64,000 bases of DNA from Rhizobium ecuadorense (lineage in GTDB: Bacteria; Pseudomonadota; Alphaproteobacteria; Rhizobiales; Rhizobiaceae), in the NCBI RefSeq assembly GCF_001187535.1, contig NZ_LFIO01001790.1, positions 1 through 64,000 of the forward strand. The letters run 5' to 3'. The translations under genes were made by a program, and so were the position numbers. Below, one piece after another: positions 44,004-55,700 of this stretch (its first letter is position 1; each line of letters begins with the position of its first letter). A model generated the notes under the pieces. It saw nothing but the letters and a program-made list of their open reading frames with translations, was not told the origin of the DNA and did not search any database.

Positions 44004-44723
44004 ATGACCAAAGCACCGATCGCGGGAAACCGCACCGGCCGCAAGCTCGGCCAGCGCGTCAAGAACAAAAAGATGAAGGCCTCTTCCCGGCAATGGCTGC
44101 AGCGCCACATCAACGATCCCTATGTCCAGCGCGCCCAGCTGGAGGGCTATCGCGCCCGTGCCGCCTTCAAGCTTTTGGAGATCGACGAGAAGCACCATAT
44201 CCTGCGCGGCGCCAAGCGCATCATCGATCTGGGGGCAGCCCCCGGCAGCTGGTCGCAGATCGCCGCCAAGGTCACCGGCTCGACCGATGAGGACATCCGC
44301 GTGGCCGCGATCGATTTTCTCGAAATGGCCCAGCTGCCCGGCGTCAAGATCCTGCAACTCGATTTCCTCGATCCCAGTGCGCCGGAAAAGCTGCTGGAGG
44401 CCGTCGGCGGCACGCCCGATCTCGTCATCTCCGATATGGCGGCACCCACCACCGGCCACCACCGCACCGACCATTTGCGCACCATGCATCTCTGCGAAGT
44501 CGCGGCCCAATTCGCCGTCGAGGTGCTGGGGGAGGGCGGGCATTTCCTCACCAAGACCTTCCAGGGCGGCACCGAACGTGAGCTGCTCGCCATGCTGAAA
44601 CAGAACTTCCGCCAGGTCGTCCACGTCAAGCCGAACGCGTCGCGCGCCGAATCGGTCGAGATGTTTTTGCTGGCCAAGGGCTTCAAGGGCCGCAAGGCAG
44701 AAGGTGAAGCAGAGCAAGCTTGA
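44004..44723 (+). CDS. rlmE: 23S rRNA (uridine-2'-O)-methyltransferase RlmE
   Basis: Encodes 239 residues from the ATG at 44004, ten bases after the phosphatase stop; the basic N-terminus ([17 protein letters not shown]) leads into the FtsJ fold. SAM motif I is [18 protein letters not shown] (about residue 73); the catalytic K-D-K-E set is visible around [32 protein letters not shown] and a later glutamate in [16 protein letters not shown]. It methylates U2552 in 23S rRNA late in 50S assembly. Confidence 0.95.
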   Translation: MTKAPIAGNRTGRKLGQRVKNKKMKASSRQWLQRHINDPYVQRAQLEGYRARAAFKLLEIDEKHHILRGAKRIIDLGAAPGSWSQIAAKVTGSTDEDIRVAAIDFLEMAQLPGVKILQLDFLDPSAPEKLLEAVGGTPDLVISDMAAPTTGHHRTDHLRTMHLCEVAAQFAVEVLGEGGHFLTKTFQGGTERELLAMLKQNFRQVVHVKPNASRAESVEMFLLAKGFKGRKAEGEAEQA

Positions 44724-44778
44724 TCTTGGGCCGGTCCCGGCCGATGATGGCAACATCAAGAGCTGAGCTGCTGGTCCC

Positions 44779-45162
44779 ATGCTTCTCTACGTCACGCTCG
44801 GAACCAATGATCTTTATCGCGCCGGACATTTTTATGATGCCGTGCTGCCTCTGCTCGGCTATCGCCGCCAGCATTATTCGGAAGAGGAGGTCGGCTATTC
44901 CGCCGAAAGCGATACGCGCTGCCGCTTCTGGGTGGTGACGCCCTTCAATCGCCGCCGGGCGGCTGCCGGTAACGGCACCATGGTGGCGTTCGCGGCCGAA
45001 ACGCGGGCCGCTGTCGATGCCTTCCACGCGGCTGCGATTGCCGCAGGCGCCATCGATGAAGGCGGGCCGGGCCTGCGCTCCTACCACGCCCATTTCTATG
45101 CCGCTTATGTGAGGGATCTCGACGGCAACAAGCTCTCGGCCGTCTGCGAAAACCCCGAATAG
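44779..45162 (+). CDS. VOC-family (glyoxalase/bleomycin resistance-like) protein
   Basis: A 127-residue single-module vicinal oxygen chelate protein starting MLLYVTLGTNDLYRAGHFYD. The paired beta-alpha-beta-beta-beta halves are seen, with the second half ending YAAYVRDLDGNKLSAVCENP, the common VOC C-terminus. The usual metal-ligand histidine at the start reads Val-Thr here, but His in YHAHFY remains. The substrate is unknown. It is probably not co-regulated with rlmE, although it lies 55 bases after it. Confidence 0.85.
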   Translation: MLLYVTLGTNDLYRAGHFYDAVLPLLGYRRQHYSEEEVGYSAESDTRCRFWVVTPFNRRRAAAGNGTMVAFAAETRAAVDAFHAAAIAAGAIDEGGPGLRSYHAHFYAAYVRDLDGNKLSAVCENPE

Positions 45163-45164
45163 CT

Positions 45165-45207
45165 TACAGCGCCGCGCGTCTTTTGAGGCGCGCGAGGGAC
45201 GCTGTAG
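45165..45207. repeat. Rhizobium-type palindromic intergenic repeat (copy 1)
   Basis: An imperfect palindrome between the convergent VOC and MFS genes has end arms TACAGCG and CGCTGTA with inner arms CGCGCGTC / GGCGCGCG. A related element lies at 52545-52588. It may also act as a bidirectional terminator. Confidence 0.65.
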
Positions 45208-45217
45208 CGGCTTGAGC

Positions 45218-46642
45218 CTATTTCACCGCCGGCTGCTCGGTGTCGATCGGAGACTGCGTCACCGCCTTCGCGCGGTGGCCGGAAACGAGTGCGCCGGCGT
45301 TGCGGTCCATTCTGACGAAGGGAATGGTGGCGATGACGGTCAGTCCGGCGATGATGTAGAAGGCGAGATGGAAATCGGCGACCTGCAATGCTTCGCCCCT
45401 GATATAGATCGAACTTTCCAGGATCGCCGCGGCGACCGCAACGCCGAGCGCCAGGCTGATCTGCTGCATCACCGAACTCATCGATGTCGCTTGGCTCGCT
45501 TGCGCATCGTCGATATCGGCGAAGGCAAGCGCATTGACGCCGGTGAACATGAAGGAGCGGGAGAAGCCGCCGAGCAACAGCACGCCGATGATGACCAGAT
45601 GCGGCGTTGCCGGCGTGAACAGGCCGGTGACGACGGTCACGAGCGTCGTCACCATGGCGGCGCAAAGCAGCGTCGTGCGGAAGCCGGCGGCCGCAAAGAC
45701 GCGCTTTGCCATGAATTTGGTGGTGATCGCCCCGATCGCCCCGGCAAAGGTGATCATGCCGGATTGGAACGGCGTCAGCCCGAAACCGAGCTGCAGCATC
45801 AGCGGTGTCAGGAAGGGCATGGCGCCGACGCAGATGCGAAACAGTGTGCCGCCGAGCGTCGAGGCCCGGAACGTCGGGTTCTTGAACAGGTCGAGGTTGA
45901 GGATCGGCGCCGGGTGGCGCCTGGCATGACGGATATAGAGGACGCTGCAGACGAGGCCGATCACGGTGGCGGTGACGCCGATGATCGGCGGCAGGGCGGG
46001 CAGGCTGACCACCGACAGACCGAAGACGACGCCCGCGGCCGAAAACGAAGTGAGCACGAAACCGGTGAAATCGAGCCTCGGCGGCGCCGTCGCCTCGACC
46101 TCCGGCAGGAAGATCGTCGCCAGCCAGATGCCGATGACGCCGACCGGCACGTTGATCAGGAAGATCCAGTGCCAGCTGAAATAGGTGGTGATGAAACCGC
46201 CGAGCGGCGGGCCGGTGAGCGGGCCGACCAGCGCCGGGATGGTGAGCAGCGCCATGGCCGAAACCAGATCGCTGCGTTTTGTCGTGCGCACCAGCACGAG
46301 ACGGCCGACCGGCGTCATCATCGCCCCGCCCATGCCCTGCAGGAAGCGGGCGAAGACGAATTCGACGAGGTTGGACGAGATGGCGCAGAAGATCGAGCCG
46401 ATGACGAAGACGGAAATGGCAAGGCGGAAGATGTTCTTGGCGCCGAACCTGTCGGCCATCCAGCCGCTGACCGGGATGAACACCGCCAGCGCCACCATAT
46501 AGGAGGTCAGCGCCAGCTTCAGCGTGATCGGCCCGACATTAAGATCCGCTGCGATTGCCGGCAGCGCGGTTGCAATGACGGTGGAGTCCATCTGCTCCAT
46601 GAAAAGAGCGACGGCGAGGATCAGCGGAACGATGCGGTTCAT
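45218..46642 (-). CDS. DHA2-type MFS drug exporter (EmrB/QacA family)
   Basis: A 474-residue transporter with about 14 helices. Features include the N-terminal motif MEQMDSTVIATALPAIA (DHA2 motif D1), SGWMADRFGAKNIF (motif A after helix 2), the RFLQGMGGAMMTPVGR segment (motif B) and LVGPLTGPPLGGFI (antiporter motif C). These support proton-coupled efflux of small compounds. No paired membrane-fusion protein is adjacent. The substrate is unknown. Confidence 0.92.
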   Translation of the reverse strand: MNRIVPLILAVALFMEQMDSTVIATALPAIAADLNVGPITLKLALTSYMVALAVFIPVSGWMADRFGAKNIFRLAISVFVIGSIFCAISSNLVEFVFARFLQGMGGAMMTPVGRLVLVRTTKRSDLVSAMALLTIPALVGPLTGPPLGGFITTYFSWHWIFLINVPVGVIGIWLATIFLPEVEATAPPRLDFTGFVLTSFSAAGVVFGLSVVSLPALPPIIGVTATVIGLVCSVLYIRHARRHPAPILNLDLFKNPTFRASTLGGTLFRICVGAMPFLTPLMLQLGFGLTPFQSGMITFAGAIGAITTKFMAKRVFAAAGFRTTLLCAAMVTTLVTVVTGLFTPATPHLVIIGVLLLGGFSRSFMFTGVNALAFADIDDAQASQATSMSSVMQQISLALGVAVAAAILESSIYIRGEALQVADFHLAFYIIAGLTVIATIPFVRMDRNAGALVSGHRAKAVTQSPIDTEQPAVK

Positions 46643-46867
46643 AGGCGGGAGGCCTTGATGGGCTGCAGAGCTGGAAGGCTCGTGCTGTTTAGTCCCACTT
46701 CAGAAGCCTGCCAATCCCTCAATCCGCCTCGACGACAGGTTTGCTTCACGTCTGCGTGAGACGGGTTGTCCGACAACGTCGGGTGGCAAGATTGAGATAT
46801 AAATCCGGCTGGAACCGACATCGGGGGCCGTGCGGCGACGCACCGCACCTCATGGGAGGATAGACAT

Positions 46868-47860
46868 ATGGCAATTTCGTCGGGAATAAAGCGGCGCACC
46901 CTTTTTGCCGCAGGCCTCAGCCTGCTCGCAGCGCCGGTCATTTTAAGAAAGACGGCCGAAGCGGCCGCGACTGGAGAAAGCAATAAAATGGATTTAACGC
47001 CTTTGCCCGAAATCAATCAATTCAAGCTCGGCTCCTATAAGCTCACCGTCGTCCGCGACGGCATCAACATTTCCGAAAAGCCTCATGAAACCTATGGCAC
47101 AAATCAGGACCCCGATGCGGTCAGGGCATTGCTGACCGCAAACTTTCTGCCGGCCGACAAGCTCGTGAACGGCTATGCGCCGGCTCTGATCGATACCGGT
47201 TCGGATGTCATTCTCGTCGATACCGGCTTCGGCGCTGGCGGTCGTCCACGCGGCGCCGGAAAGCTCCTCGAAGGCCTGAAGGCCGCGGGATACTCGGCCG
47301 ACGACGTCACCGTCGTCGCGCTCACCCATCTGCATGGCGACCATATCGGCGGGCTGATGGAAAACGGCGCGCCCGCCTTCAAGAATGCCCGTTATATCAT
47401 CGGCCAGGCCGAATATGATTTCTGGTCGAACAAGGCGCGGGAGGGCACGCCCGCCGAGGGCGGCCATAAGGCCGTGCTCGCCAATGTGACGCCGCTCGTC
47501 GAAAAAGCCACCTTCATCAAGGATGGCGACAGCGTCGCGCCCGGCATGACGGCGATGCTGGCAGCCGGTCACAGCCCGGGGCACATGGTGTTCCACGTCG
47601 AATCGGAAGGAAAGCGCCTGGTTCTCACAGGCGATACGGCCAATCACTATATTCTGTCGCTGCTGCGCCCGGATTGGGAAGTGCGCTTCGACATGGACAA
47701 GGCGCAGGCAGCGATCGCCCGCCGCAAGGTCTTCGACATGATCGCGACCGAGAAGATCGCCTTCCTCGGCTATCACATGCCGTTCCCGGCGGTCGGTTTT
47801 GCCGAGAGGCAGGATGGCGGCTATCGCTTCGTTCCGAAGACCTATCAGTTCGACATCTGA
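46868..47860 (+). CDS. Tat-exported metallo-beta-lactamase-fold hydrolase
   Basis: A 330-residue protein with GGGAGGA upstream of the ATG. The twin-arginine signal (KRRTLFAAGLSLLAAPVIL) indicates Tat export of a folded metalloenzyme, with cleavage near residue 36. The catalytic metal motif THLHGDHIGG (about residue 155) and later GHSPGHM and TGDTANHY complete the MBL dinuclear site. The PLPEINQFKLGSYKLTVV start resembles the quorum-quenching lactonase/alkylsulfatase-like MBL group, but the substrate is not assignable. Divergent from the MFS gene. Confidence 0.9.
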   Translation: MAISSGIKRRTLFAAGLSLLAAPVILRKTAEAAATGESNKMDLTPLPEINQFKLGSYKLTVVRDGINISEKPHETYGTNQDPDAVRALLTANFLPADKLVNGYAPALIDTGSDVILVDTGFGAGGRPRGAGKLLEGLKAAGYSADDVTVVALTHLHGDHIGGLMENGAPAFKNARYIIGQAEYDFWSNKAREGTPAEGGHKAVLANVTPLVEKATFIKDGDSVAPGMTAMLAAGHSPGHMVFHVESEGKRLVLTGDTANHYILSLLRPDWEVRFDMDKAQAAIARRKVFDMIATEKIAFLGYHMPFPAVGFAERQDGGYRFVPKTYQFDI

Positions 47861-47923
47861 TCTACCGCATGTCGCCCGGAAGTGTGCGGCGGTTCCGGGA
47901 TTACGACATGCGCAAACAAAGAG

Positions 47924-47967
47924 CTAAAGCGCGTCGCATCAACCAAGTTTGACGCGATGCGCTTTAG
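47924..47967. repeat. palindromic intergenic repeat (AAAGCGCGTCGC family)
   Basis: CTAAAGCGCGTCGCATCAA and TTGACGCGATGCGCTTTAG form a near-perfect inverted repeat around a short centre. The pattern is a common rhizobial intergenic palindrome as far as I know. Confidence 0.65.
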
Positions 47968-47986
47968 ATGCATGGCACCCATGACG

Positions 47987-48012
47987 AGCCCGGCGGACAG
48001 GCCGGGCTTTTT
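47987..48012 (+). terminator. rho-independent terminator before guaB
   Basis: AGCCCGGC and GCCGGGCT (8 bp) form a stem with a GGACAG loop, followed by TTTT. It ends the metallo-hydrolase transcript upstream of guaB. Confidence 0.85.
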
Positions 48013-48128
48013 GCTATTTCCTTCCTGTCATAGACGTGTTACCAGCCCTCGCCAACTTCCAAGCAATCTCATGCACACCGCCGGGGCGGACGATTCGTTT
48101 CCGGGCCAGGTTGCATTTTCTTAAATGA

Positions 48129-49625
<1,497 letters not shown>

Positions 49626-49627
49626 TC

Positions 49628-50182
49628 ATGAAAGCGGGCAGCGCAATTCCGTTTTGGATCGTCGCGCTGCTCGCAGCCCTCTGCCTTGCCGTGCTCGCCT
49701 GGACCACCTTCGGCTTCGTCGTGCCGTTCAAACATGAGACCGGGCAGGCGGTGCTCGATACCTATTTCGCCGGTTACGACGAAGCGGCCGTCTTCCACAT
49801 GCAGAAGCTGCTCGATGAGAACGAGACGGCGACCCGGCTGCTCAGAGCCATGTATTTCGGGCCGGAACTGATCTTTCCGGCCCTGCTGACGGCGCTGCTG
49901 TTCCTCGCCTTCGTCAAGCTTGGTCCCGCAGGCGCGTGGTTCGGCCGATCGGAACATCCGCTCGCCGCCAAGGTGGCCTACCTGCTGCCGTTCCTCTACG
50001 GCATTGCCGACTATGGTGAGAATATTGCCAGCCTGATCGCCTTCGGCGACAGTGGATCCGCAAATCTCGCAGCCGAGCTGCTGCCGTGGATGACACGGCT
50101 GAAATTCGCAAGTCTCGCCATCTGCTTCATCCTTATCGCCCGGCTTTCCATCCTCCGCTGGCTGTCGCCAGGCCGGGATTGA
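49628..50182 (+). CDS. hypothetical four-helix membrane protein
   Basis: A 184-residue protein starting 2 bases after the guaB stop, so probably co-transcribed with it. About four hydrophobic segments are seen (10-32, 78-98, 115-133, 160-178). The region FGFVVPFKHETGQAVLDTYF with FAGYDEAAVFHMQKLLDE looks soluble. No recognised family motif or catalytic residue can be assigned. It may be one of the conserved hypothetical membrane proteins of rhizobia. Confidence 0.75.
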   Translation: MKAGSAIPFWIVALLAALCLAVLAWTTFGFVVPFKHETGQAVLDTYFAGYDEAAVFHMQKLLDENETATRLLRAMYFGPELIFPALLTALLFLAFVKLGPAGAWFGRSEHPLAAKVAYLLPFLYGIADYGENIASLIAFGDSGSANLAAELLPWMTRLKFASLAICFILIARLSILRWLSPGRD

Positions 50183-50189
50183 AGCGGCG

Positions 50190-51107
50190 TCAGCTCCTCC
50201 TCCGCCAAACCGGATTTGACAGTCTCGCCATCATGAAATCGGCAAGGACGTCGACCTTCGCTGGCCGGCTCCGAGCCGAAGGTGTGACGAAATACAGTGC
50301 GCCGGTCGCCAGCGTCCAGTCGGGAAGGATTGGCGTCAGTTGGCCGTCGACGAGATAGTCATGCGCGAGAAATTCGGGTAGTTCGATGATCCCGAGGCCC
50401 CGTAGCGCCATTGGCACCAATGCTTGCGAACTGGTGGACCTGAGAGAGCCGCTTGGCACGATGACCTCCTCCTTGCCTTCGCTATTGCGCAGGCGCCAGA
50501 CATCCTGTCGCGCCCTGTAGGCGTATCCAAGGCAGTGGTGAGCCGTTAGCTCGCGGGGATGTTCCGGCACGCCGTACTGTTCCAGGTATGCGGGTGCCGC
50601 GAGAATGAAGCGATCCACCGGCGCCAGCCTGCGCGCGACCAATGACGAATCCGGCAGGACCGCGATTCTGAGTGCCGCATCGAAGCCGTCGCCCACGATA
50701 TCGACGACGGCATCGCTCATGTGCAGGTCGATGGAAATCTCCGGAAAGAGCTCGAAAAAGTCAGGCAGGATCGGCGCCAGCCAGCGTGTCCCGAAGTCCA
50801 TCGGCGCGGCAAGCCTGATGAGCCCCTTCGGCCGGGTCGCAAGCTCCCGGGCGGCGTCCTCTGCCATCTCTGCCTCAGCATAGATCCGTGCGGCGCTGTC
50901 GACCAGTCGCAGGCCGAAATCGGTCAAAGCGAGCTGTCGAGAGGTGCGGTTGAAGAGCCTTGCGCCCAGCCTCTGCTCAAGGCGGCTCACGGCTCGCGAA
51001 ACCGTCGGCACCGACACGCCGAGCGTCTGCGCAGCCCGCACGAAGGAACGCTCCTCGGCGACCTTTGCGAACATCGCCAGGCCTTCGAAATCGGGAAACT
51101 TAGTCAT
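50190..51107 (-). CDS. LysR-family transcriptional regulator
   Basis: Encodes 305 residues from the ATG at 51107, the usual LysR start (MTKFPDFEGLAMFAKVAEE); an ATG at 51206 would overlap the divergent SDR start. The HTH is SFVRAAQTLGVSVPTVSR, with SRLEQRLGARLFNRTSR next. The effector domain starts RPKGLIRLAAPMDFG. It is transcribed divergently from an SDR gene 92 bases away, so regulation of that gene is likely by the usual LysR logic. The ligand is unknown. Confidence 0.93.
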   Translation of the reverse strand: MTKFPDFEGLAMFAKVAEERSFVRAAQTLGVSVPTVSRAVSRLEQRLGARLFNRTSRQLALTDFGLRLVDSAARIYAEAEMAEDAARELATRPKGLIRLAAPMDFGTRWLAPILPDFFELFPEISIDLHMSDAVVDIVGDGFDAALRIAVLPDSSLVARRLAPVDRFILAAPAYLEQYGVPEHPRELTAHHCLGYAYRARQDVWRLRNSEGKEEVIVPSGSLRSTSSQALVPMALRGLGIIELPEFLAHDYLVDGQLTPILPDWTLATGALYFVTPSARSRPAKVDVLADFMMARLSNPVWRRRS

Positions 51108-51199
51108 TTCATTCCTGAAACAATGGCTTTCAATTCTTTCTATTTCGAAACGATAGCCTCGTCCATATCTCAGCTTCGGTCGAACCAAAGGAGACGACA

Positions 51200-51955
51200 A
51201 TGACACAAAGATTGAATGCGAAGACTGCGGTTATCACCGGCGCCACCTCCGGCATTGGCCTTGCAGCAGCGAAGCGCTTCGTGGTCGAGGGCGCACGGGT
51301 TTTCATCACGGGCCGTCGCAAGGACGTTCTCGACGCAGCAATCGCTGAAATCGGCGGCGGAGTTGTGGGAATTCAGGCTGATTCAGCCAATCTCGCCGAC
51401 CTCGATCGCGTCTATGAGAAGGTCAAGGCCGAGGCAGGAGGAATTGACGTGCTCTTCGTCAACGCAGGCGGCGGCTCCATGTTGCCCCTCGGCGAAATCA
51501 CGGAAGAGCAGTATGACGACACATTCGATCGAAACGTGAAGGGGGTTCTCTTCACGGTGCAGAAGGCCTTGCCGCTGCTCTCTCGAGGAGCATCGATCAT
51601 CTTGACGGGATCAACAGCAGGCTCGAGCGGCACTCCCGCCTTCAGCGTCTACGCCGCATCGAAAGCCGCCTTGCGCAGCTTTGCGCGCAACTGGATCCTC
51701 GACTTGAAGGATCGCGGCATTCGGATCAACACGCTCAGTCCTGGCCCCACGGAAACGACCGGACTGGTCGAATTGGCGGGTAAGGATCCAGCCCAACAGC
51801 AGGGTTTGCTCGATGCCCTGGCGGCTCAGGTGCCAATGGGCAGGGTTGGCCGTGCCGAGGAAGTTGCCGCTGCCGCACTCTTCCTCGCCTCGGATGATTC
51901 CAGCTTCGTTACCGGGGCCGAACTCTTCGTCGATGGCGGCAGCGCCCAGGTGTAA
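51200..51955 (+). CDS. short-chain dehydrogenase/reductase (FabG-like)
   Basis: A 251-residue classical SDR with GGAGACGAC upstream. The NAD(P) loop is VITGATSGIGLAAAKRF, the adenine motif is VNAGGGSM, the catalytic triad is Ser in ILTGSTAGSSG and Tyr/Lys in FSVYAASKAALRSF, and the C-terminus has NTLSPGPTETTGL. It would oxidise or reduce a small alcohol/ketone, but the substrate is unknown. The adjacent divergent LysR is the likely regulator. Confidence 0.94.
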   Translation: MTQRLNAKTAVITGATSGIGLAAAKRFVVEGARVFITGRRKDVLDAAIAEIGGGVVGIQADSANLADLDRVYEKVKAEAGGIDVLFVNAGGGSMLPLGEITEEQYDDTFDRNVKGVLFTVQKALPLLSRGASIILTGSTAGSSGTPAFSVYAASKAALRSFARNWILDLKDRGIRINTLSPGPTETTGLVELAGKDPAQQQGLLDALAAQVPMGRVGRAEEVAAAALFLASDDSSFVTGAELFVDGGSAQV

Positions 51956-52062
51956 AGACAATATCGGGTTTGAGGATGCCAGCGGCGAGCCGCCCCTGGC
52001 ATCCGCTTAACCTTTCCGCTAATGCTCCTCGCGACATGCGAAAGCGGAAAGGAAGTGCCGAA

Positions 52063-52479
52063 ATGACCGGCTATGAAATCTTCTGGCCACTCCTTGCCCA
52101 TGTGGCGCTGGTCTACGGTCTTTATGCGCTTCTTGGGCAGCGGCGCGCAAAAATGGTCCGCGCCGGCAGCATCGCAAAATCGGATTATCGCGAAAATCGC
52201 GGCGAGCCGACCGAAAGCCTCGTCGTCAAGAATTGCCTCGCCAACCAGTTCGAATTGCCGGTGCTCTTCTATGCCTGCTGTATTCTTCTCTATGTCACCG
52301 AGGCCGATAATATCGTCGCCGTCGGCCTCGCCTGGCTCTTCGTCGCCCTGCGTTATGCCCATGCCGCCGTCCATGTGACCAGCAACGACCTCCGCTACCG
52401 CAGCCCGCTCTTTGCCGCAGGCTATCTCGTGCTCGCCGCCATGTGGGTCTGGCTCGCCGCCTGGATGGCAATGGGATAG
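52063..52479 (+). CDS. MAPEG-family membrane protein
   Basis: Encodes 138 residues from the ATG at 52063 (AAAGGAAG upstream; an in-frame ATG at 51970 has no such site). About four helices with the MAPEG signature: conserved NCLANQFELPVLFYACCIL and later ALRYAHAAVHVTSNDLRYR. Eukaryotic members are glutathione transferases or leukotriene enzymes; bacterial members are of unclear role, sometimes glutathione-linked. Confidence 0.86.
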   Translation: MTGYEIFWPLLAHVALVYGLYALLGQRRAKMVRAGSIAKSDYRENRGEPTESLVVKNCLANQFELPVLFYACCILLYVTEADNIVAVGLAWLFVALRYAHAAVHVTSNDLRYRSPLFAAGYLVLAAMWVWLAAWMAMG

Positions 52480-52544
52480 CACGCTATTGCGCAACCTTGG
52501 ATCGGAATCGGTTCAAGGGCAAAATTATCCAGCAATTCAGAATG

Positions 52545-52588
52545 TTACAGCATCCCCCGCGCGTCTGAAAAGACCCGCCGTGCTGTAG
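52545..52588. repeat. Rhizobium-type palindromic intergenic repeat (copy 2)
   Basis: TTACAGCATCC...TGCTGTAG arms with an inner CGCGCGTCTGAAAAGAC match the copy at 45165-45207 in layout. It lies in the 284-base gap between the MAPEG and autotransporter genes. Confidence 0.6.
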
Positions 52589-52763
52589 TCTGCCGACAAT
52601 GTAGTCATGCGCAACAGCGTCGGTTCACAAGGGTGGACAGGCTGGGAAAACCGCTCTTCTTCTGCGCCCGAAGAACAATGTCAGGAACATGGTTACCAAT
52701 ATTTAAATTGATTGGCCTATTTCTACGCGAGCGAATAGTGGCGGGGACGATTTGCGAGCGAAG

Positions 52764-55700
52764 ATGGACGAGAAGACAGGCGGAGCGGCAACTCATCGGA
52801 GGGCCATGCTGCGACTTGCGGGATCGGCGAGCAGCGCGGCGCTGGCGCTGATGCTGGCAGCAGAGCCGGGATCGGCGCAGCAGGTCATCGGCGGCAGCGA
52901 CACGGAGATCGTCGACGGCAACGACCCGGGCGGCACCGGCCCGGGCACGCAACCGAGCCCATGGACGATCAATGACGATCTCGTCATTGGCGATCAGAAC
53001 GGCGACGATGCGACCCTGATCATCCGTAACGGTGGCACGGTCAGCAATGACACCGGCGTGCTCGGCGTCGATCCCGGCGCCAGCGGCACGGCGACGGTCA
53101 CGGGCTCGGGCTCGAGCTGGAGCAATTCCAACGACCTTTACGTCGGCCATGAGGGCGCCGGCACGCTGACCATCGACGACGGCGGCGCCGTCGACAATAC
53201 AATCGGCCACATCGGCTATTTCTCCGGCGCCAGCGGCACGGTGACGGTCACAGGCAACGGCTCGACCTGGACGAATTCTCAGGAACTCACTGTCGGCGAC
53301 AGCGGCACCGGCACGCTGACCATCTCAAATGGCGGGACGGTCAGCAGCACATTCGGCTATATCGGCAACGATATCACGGCTGTCGGTGCGGTGGTCGTCA
53401 CGGGAGCAAACTCGCTCTGGAGCAATACCGATGATGTCTCGGTAGGTGAGGTAGGCGCGGGATCGCTGACCATTTCGAACGGCGGCACTGTCACCGGCAG
53501 CTTTGCTTACGTCGGCTTCAGTACGGACGGCAGCGGCGTGGCCAGCGTGACCGGTGCGGGGTCGAGCTGGATCAATTCCAATGAGCTATCTGTGGGCGAA
53601 TTCGGCTCGGGCAGCGTGACGATCGAGAACGGCGGCCTGATTTCGGCTTCCGGGGTCGTCATCGCCGACGATTCGGGTGCGACGGGAACGGTGAACATCG
53701 CCGGAAGCGCCGGAAACGGGCGTGGCGTCCTGGAGACCGGTTATATCGACAGCGGCGCCGGTGATGCCAGCCTCGTCTTCGATGGCGGTATTCTGCGCGC
53801 AACGAGCAATGAGGCAAATTTCCTCGGCGGTTTCAGCGCCGGCGAGGTCATCTTCGATGCCGGCGGTGCCTTTATCGACACCAACGGCTTTGCCATCGGC
53901 ATATCAACGGATCTGCAGGGGACCGGCGGCCTCACCAAGCAGGGCGCCGGCACCCTGACGCTTTCCGGCACCAACATCTACACCGGGGTGACCACGGTCG
54001 AGGCCGGCACCCTGCTGGCGGGCAGCGCCGGCGCCTTCGTGCAGAACGGCGCCTATGCGGTCAACGGCGGTATCCTCGATCTCGGCGGCTTCGACCTGAC
54101 CACGGGGCAGCTTTCGGGAAGCGGCGGCGAGATCGCGATCGGCAGCGCCGACTTGACCATCGACCAGGCGAGCGACAGCATCTATGGCGGCATATTCTCC
54201 GGCAGCGGCGACCTGACCAAGCTCGGCAGCGGCACCTTGCGCCTGACCGGCAACAGTTCGGCCTTTACAGGCACGACCACGGTTTCGGGTGGCCGCCTCA
54301 TCGTCAACGGCAGCCTTGGCGGCATCCTCACGATGACCGGTGGCAGGCTGGGCGGGTCTGGTGATGTCGGTGCGCTGAGCGCCGGCGCCGGCGTCACCAT
54401 TGCGCCCGGCAACTCGATCGGGACCTTGACGGTCGGCGGCAACCTCACTTTCGATGCGGGCGCCACCTATGAGGTCGAGGTCGATCCAGCCGGCACCGCC
54501 AGCGATTTGATCTCGGTCACCGGCACCGCGTTTCTGAACGGTGCCACCGTTAGCCACATCGGCATGAATGGTGACTACAAGCCGTTCTCCACCTATACGA
54601 TCCTCACCGCGAGCGGTGGGATCAGCGGGACATTCGGCGCCGTCACCTCCAATTATGCCTTTCTGGATGCCGACCTCTCCTACGATCCGAACAATGTCTA
54701 TCTGGAAATCGCACGCAACGATGTGCGCTTCAGCGACATGGCGGCGACACGCAACCAGTTTGCCGCGGCGCAGGCTGCCGAAGCGCTCGGCTTCGGCAAC
54801 GACATCTATGATGCCATTGCCAGCTTGCCCGACGACGAGCCCCAGGTCCAAGCGAGCTTCGACGCGCTTTCCGGCGAAATCCACGCCTCGATCAAAACGG
54901 CGATGATCACGCAGAGCCTGTTTGTCCGCGAGGCCGCCAACGAACGCCTGCGGTCGGCTTTCGCCAATGCCGGCGCCACCGCGGTCCCGATCCAGGCCTT
55001 CTGGCCGGGCGCGCCGGAACTCACCGCCGCCGATGCTTCCGACGCGCCGGTTTTCTGGAGCACGGCCTTCGGCGGCGGGAGCGAGATACGCACGGATGGC
55101 AATGCCGCCACCCTCAACCACCAGACCGGCGGTTTTCTCGCCGGCGTCGACACCGGCTTCGATGACATCCGGTTCGGCCTGATGGCCGGTTACAGCAATT
55201 CCGGCTTCGACCCGCGCCACCGCGCGTCCTCGGGATCGAGCGACGATTATCACCTCGGTCTTTACGCCGGCACGCAATGGGGCGATCTCACCTTCCGCTC
55301 CGGCCTGGCGCACACCTGGCATCAGATCGACACCAGCCGCCGCGTCGCCATCGGCAGCTTCGAGGACAGGCTGGAAGCAAGCTACGATGCCGGCACGTTG
55401 CAGGCCTTTGCGGAGCTCGGCTACCGGTTTGAGACTGCGGCGGCCGCCTTCGAGCCCTTCGCCAATCTCGCTCATGTCGGTGTTCGAACGGCGGGTTTTA
55501 CCGAAGAGGGCGGGGCCGCCGCGCTCGACAGCGCCGGCCGCACGACCAGCACCACCATAACAACGCTCGGCCTGCATACCGAAATGGAAATCCGCCTGGG
55601 CCGGACGAACGCCACCCTGCGCGGCATGACAGGCTGGCGGCATGCAGCCGGCGACATCGTTCCAGTATCGACGCAGGCTTTCGCAGGTGGAGAGGCGTTC

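Noticed and set aside
45212-46759. Plus-strand frame of about 515 codons opposite the MFS exporter
   Set aside because: Its composition is that of an antisense frame (R, D, E, H, Q rich) and it has no membrane or domain features.
52900-53700. CRISPR-like regular repeats in the autotransporter region (and at 100-750)
   Set aside because: The repeats are in-frame protein repeats with diverged DNA, not identical direct repeats with unique spacers.
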